From NCBI RefSeq assembly GCF_964340395.1, contig NC_135550.1:13980408-14044407 (forward strand): a stretch of 64,000 nucleotides of DNA, written 5' to 3'. Each line of letters opens with the position of its first letter. The first letter of the stretch is position 1. Position numbers and translations under genes: made by a program. Shown here piece after piece: positions 63,401-64,000 of the stretch. The notes below the pieces were generated by a model. The model did not search any database and was not told the origin of the DNA. It was given only the letters and a program-made list of their open reading frames with translations. The stretch comes from Glandiceps talaboti. Its lineage: Eukaryota; Hemichordata; Enteropneusta; Spengelidae.

Positions 63401-64000
63401 CAGCATTTCATAAACCCACCTGACATCACCTGTGAATGTATCTATTAGTCTGTCTATTGTCTCTACCTTATCGGATAAAGATGCCATGCAACCATAAGGA
63501 AGAAACAATAGCCACATACACCAAAGTGTTTGATGATGTAAGCATATGTCACCGAGCACCTATGTTGTCTCCATACCCAGAATTCCCTGCCCCAGAGTAC
63601 TGTTGGTCTTTTCATGGCTGTTTAGAATAATTTTATTTCTCTTATTTTTAGAGTAGTTCCACAACACAGAGGTGTTGAAAGTGACTTCTGGACATTAACT
63701 AAAGCAGCTAGGATGAAATCAGCTTTGCCTTTGTTCCTATTTAAGTATTTTAAATGAAGGTTTTGTGAACCCTGGTTTTAAACAGAACGGGGAAAGCTGA
63801 AAAATCCGGGCATCAGAATTTCCTCCACAGTGGAATATAATATTGGTTGGAAACACTGGTAAAAATGATTGTGGAACCAAGGACAATTTAAATACTTACT
63901 AAACAACGGAGTGAATCCCAACTAGCATACATTTTTGCTATTTTTTGTTGATTTTTACTGGTTAAAAAATTACTACACCAAATCTTTTAAATAAACACTA
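63401..64000. other. Right edge, no supported gene
   Basis: The minus-strand frame 63314-63559 includes ASLSDKVETIDRLIDTFTG, which looks protein-like, and possible donors GTGATG and GTGGGT follow. There is no clear acceptor, so it is not called an exon. The rest is AT-rich. Confidence 0.35.

Noticed and set aside
63314-63559. Minus-strand frame with ASLSDKVETIDRLIDTFTG as an exon of the right-hand gene
   Set aside because: Plausible residues and donors but no acceptor with a pyrimidine tract; part of the frame lies in the 47-bp array.

Overview
This is an AT-rich animal nuclear DNA window with large introns, many microsatellites and foldback (MITE-like) elements. It carries the 5' half of a Notch-ligand gene of the Jagged/Serrate type on the minus strand. 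The exon structure closely parallels human JAG1 as I remember it, and the repeat style suggests a marine invertebrate bilaterian; I cannot fix the phylum. Almost all open frames longer than 60 codons are chance frames in intron or intergenic DNA. Layout from right to left, which is the direction of transcription: the last coding exon of an unidentified minus-strand gene ends at 61133. About 26 kb of apparently intergenic DNA follows, with microsatellites, inverted-repeat elements and a 0.5 kb tandem duplication. The Jagged-like gene then starts at 35128. Exon 1 (35078-35128) encodes a signal peptide start, exon 2 (34655-34951) most of the MNNL/C2 domain, exon 3 (7092-7146) the end of the MNNL domain, exon 4 (4319-4573) a complete DSL domain, and exon 5 (3602-3662) the start of EGF repeat 1. 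All phases agree, and the joined reading frame is about 239 codons. The rest of the gene (EGF repeats, membrane segment, tail) lies beyond the left edge. Intron 2 is about 27.5 kb. The most unusual structure is at exon 3. The functional exon has a good polypyrimidine tract and encodes TSFTLVIKIFDNDNTSES. It is followed directly by 12 degenerate tandem copies of itself (6368-7083). Each copy is separated from the next by an 8-base spacer, GTAAGCAG or GTAGGCAG, that contains both a 5' splice-site consensus and an AG. The result is 13 consecutive 5' splice-site-like sequences behind one real acceptor. Use of any donor after the first brings in a TGA within the second copy. This is an exon-derived minisatellite inside a developmental signalling gene, and it could be an inert relic, a splice-site decoy array or a poison-exon switch. 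Other structures include a 47-bp array of 12 indel-free units (62819-63400), a 44-bp array in intron 5 (776-1190), two members of one palindromic MITE family (5393-5586 and 42924-43132), several further foldbacks, and scattered perfect Su(H)/CSL-type sites.
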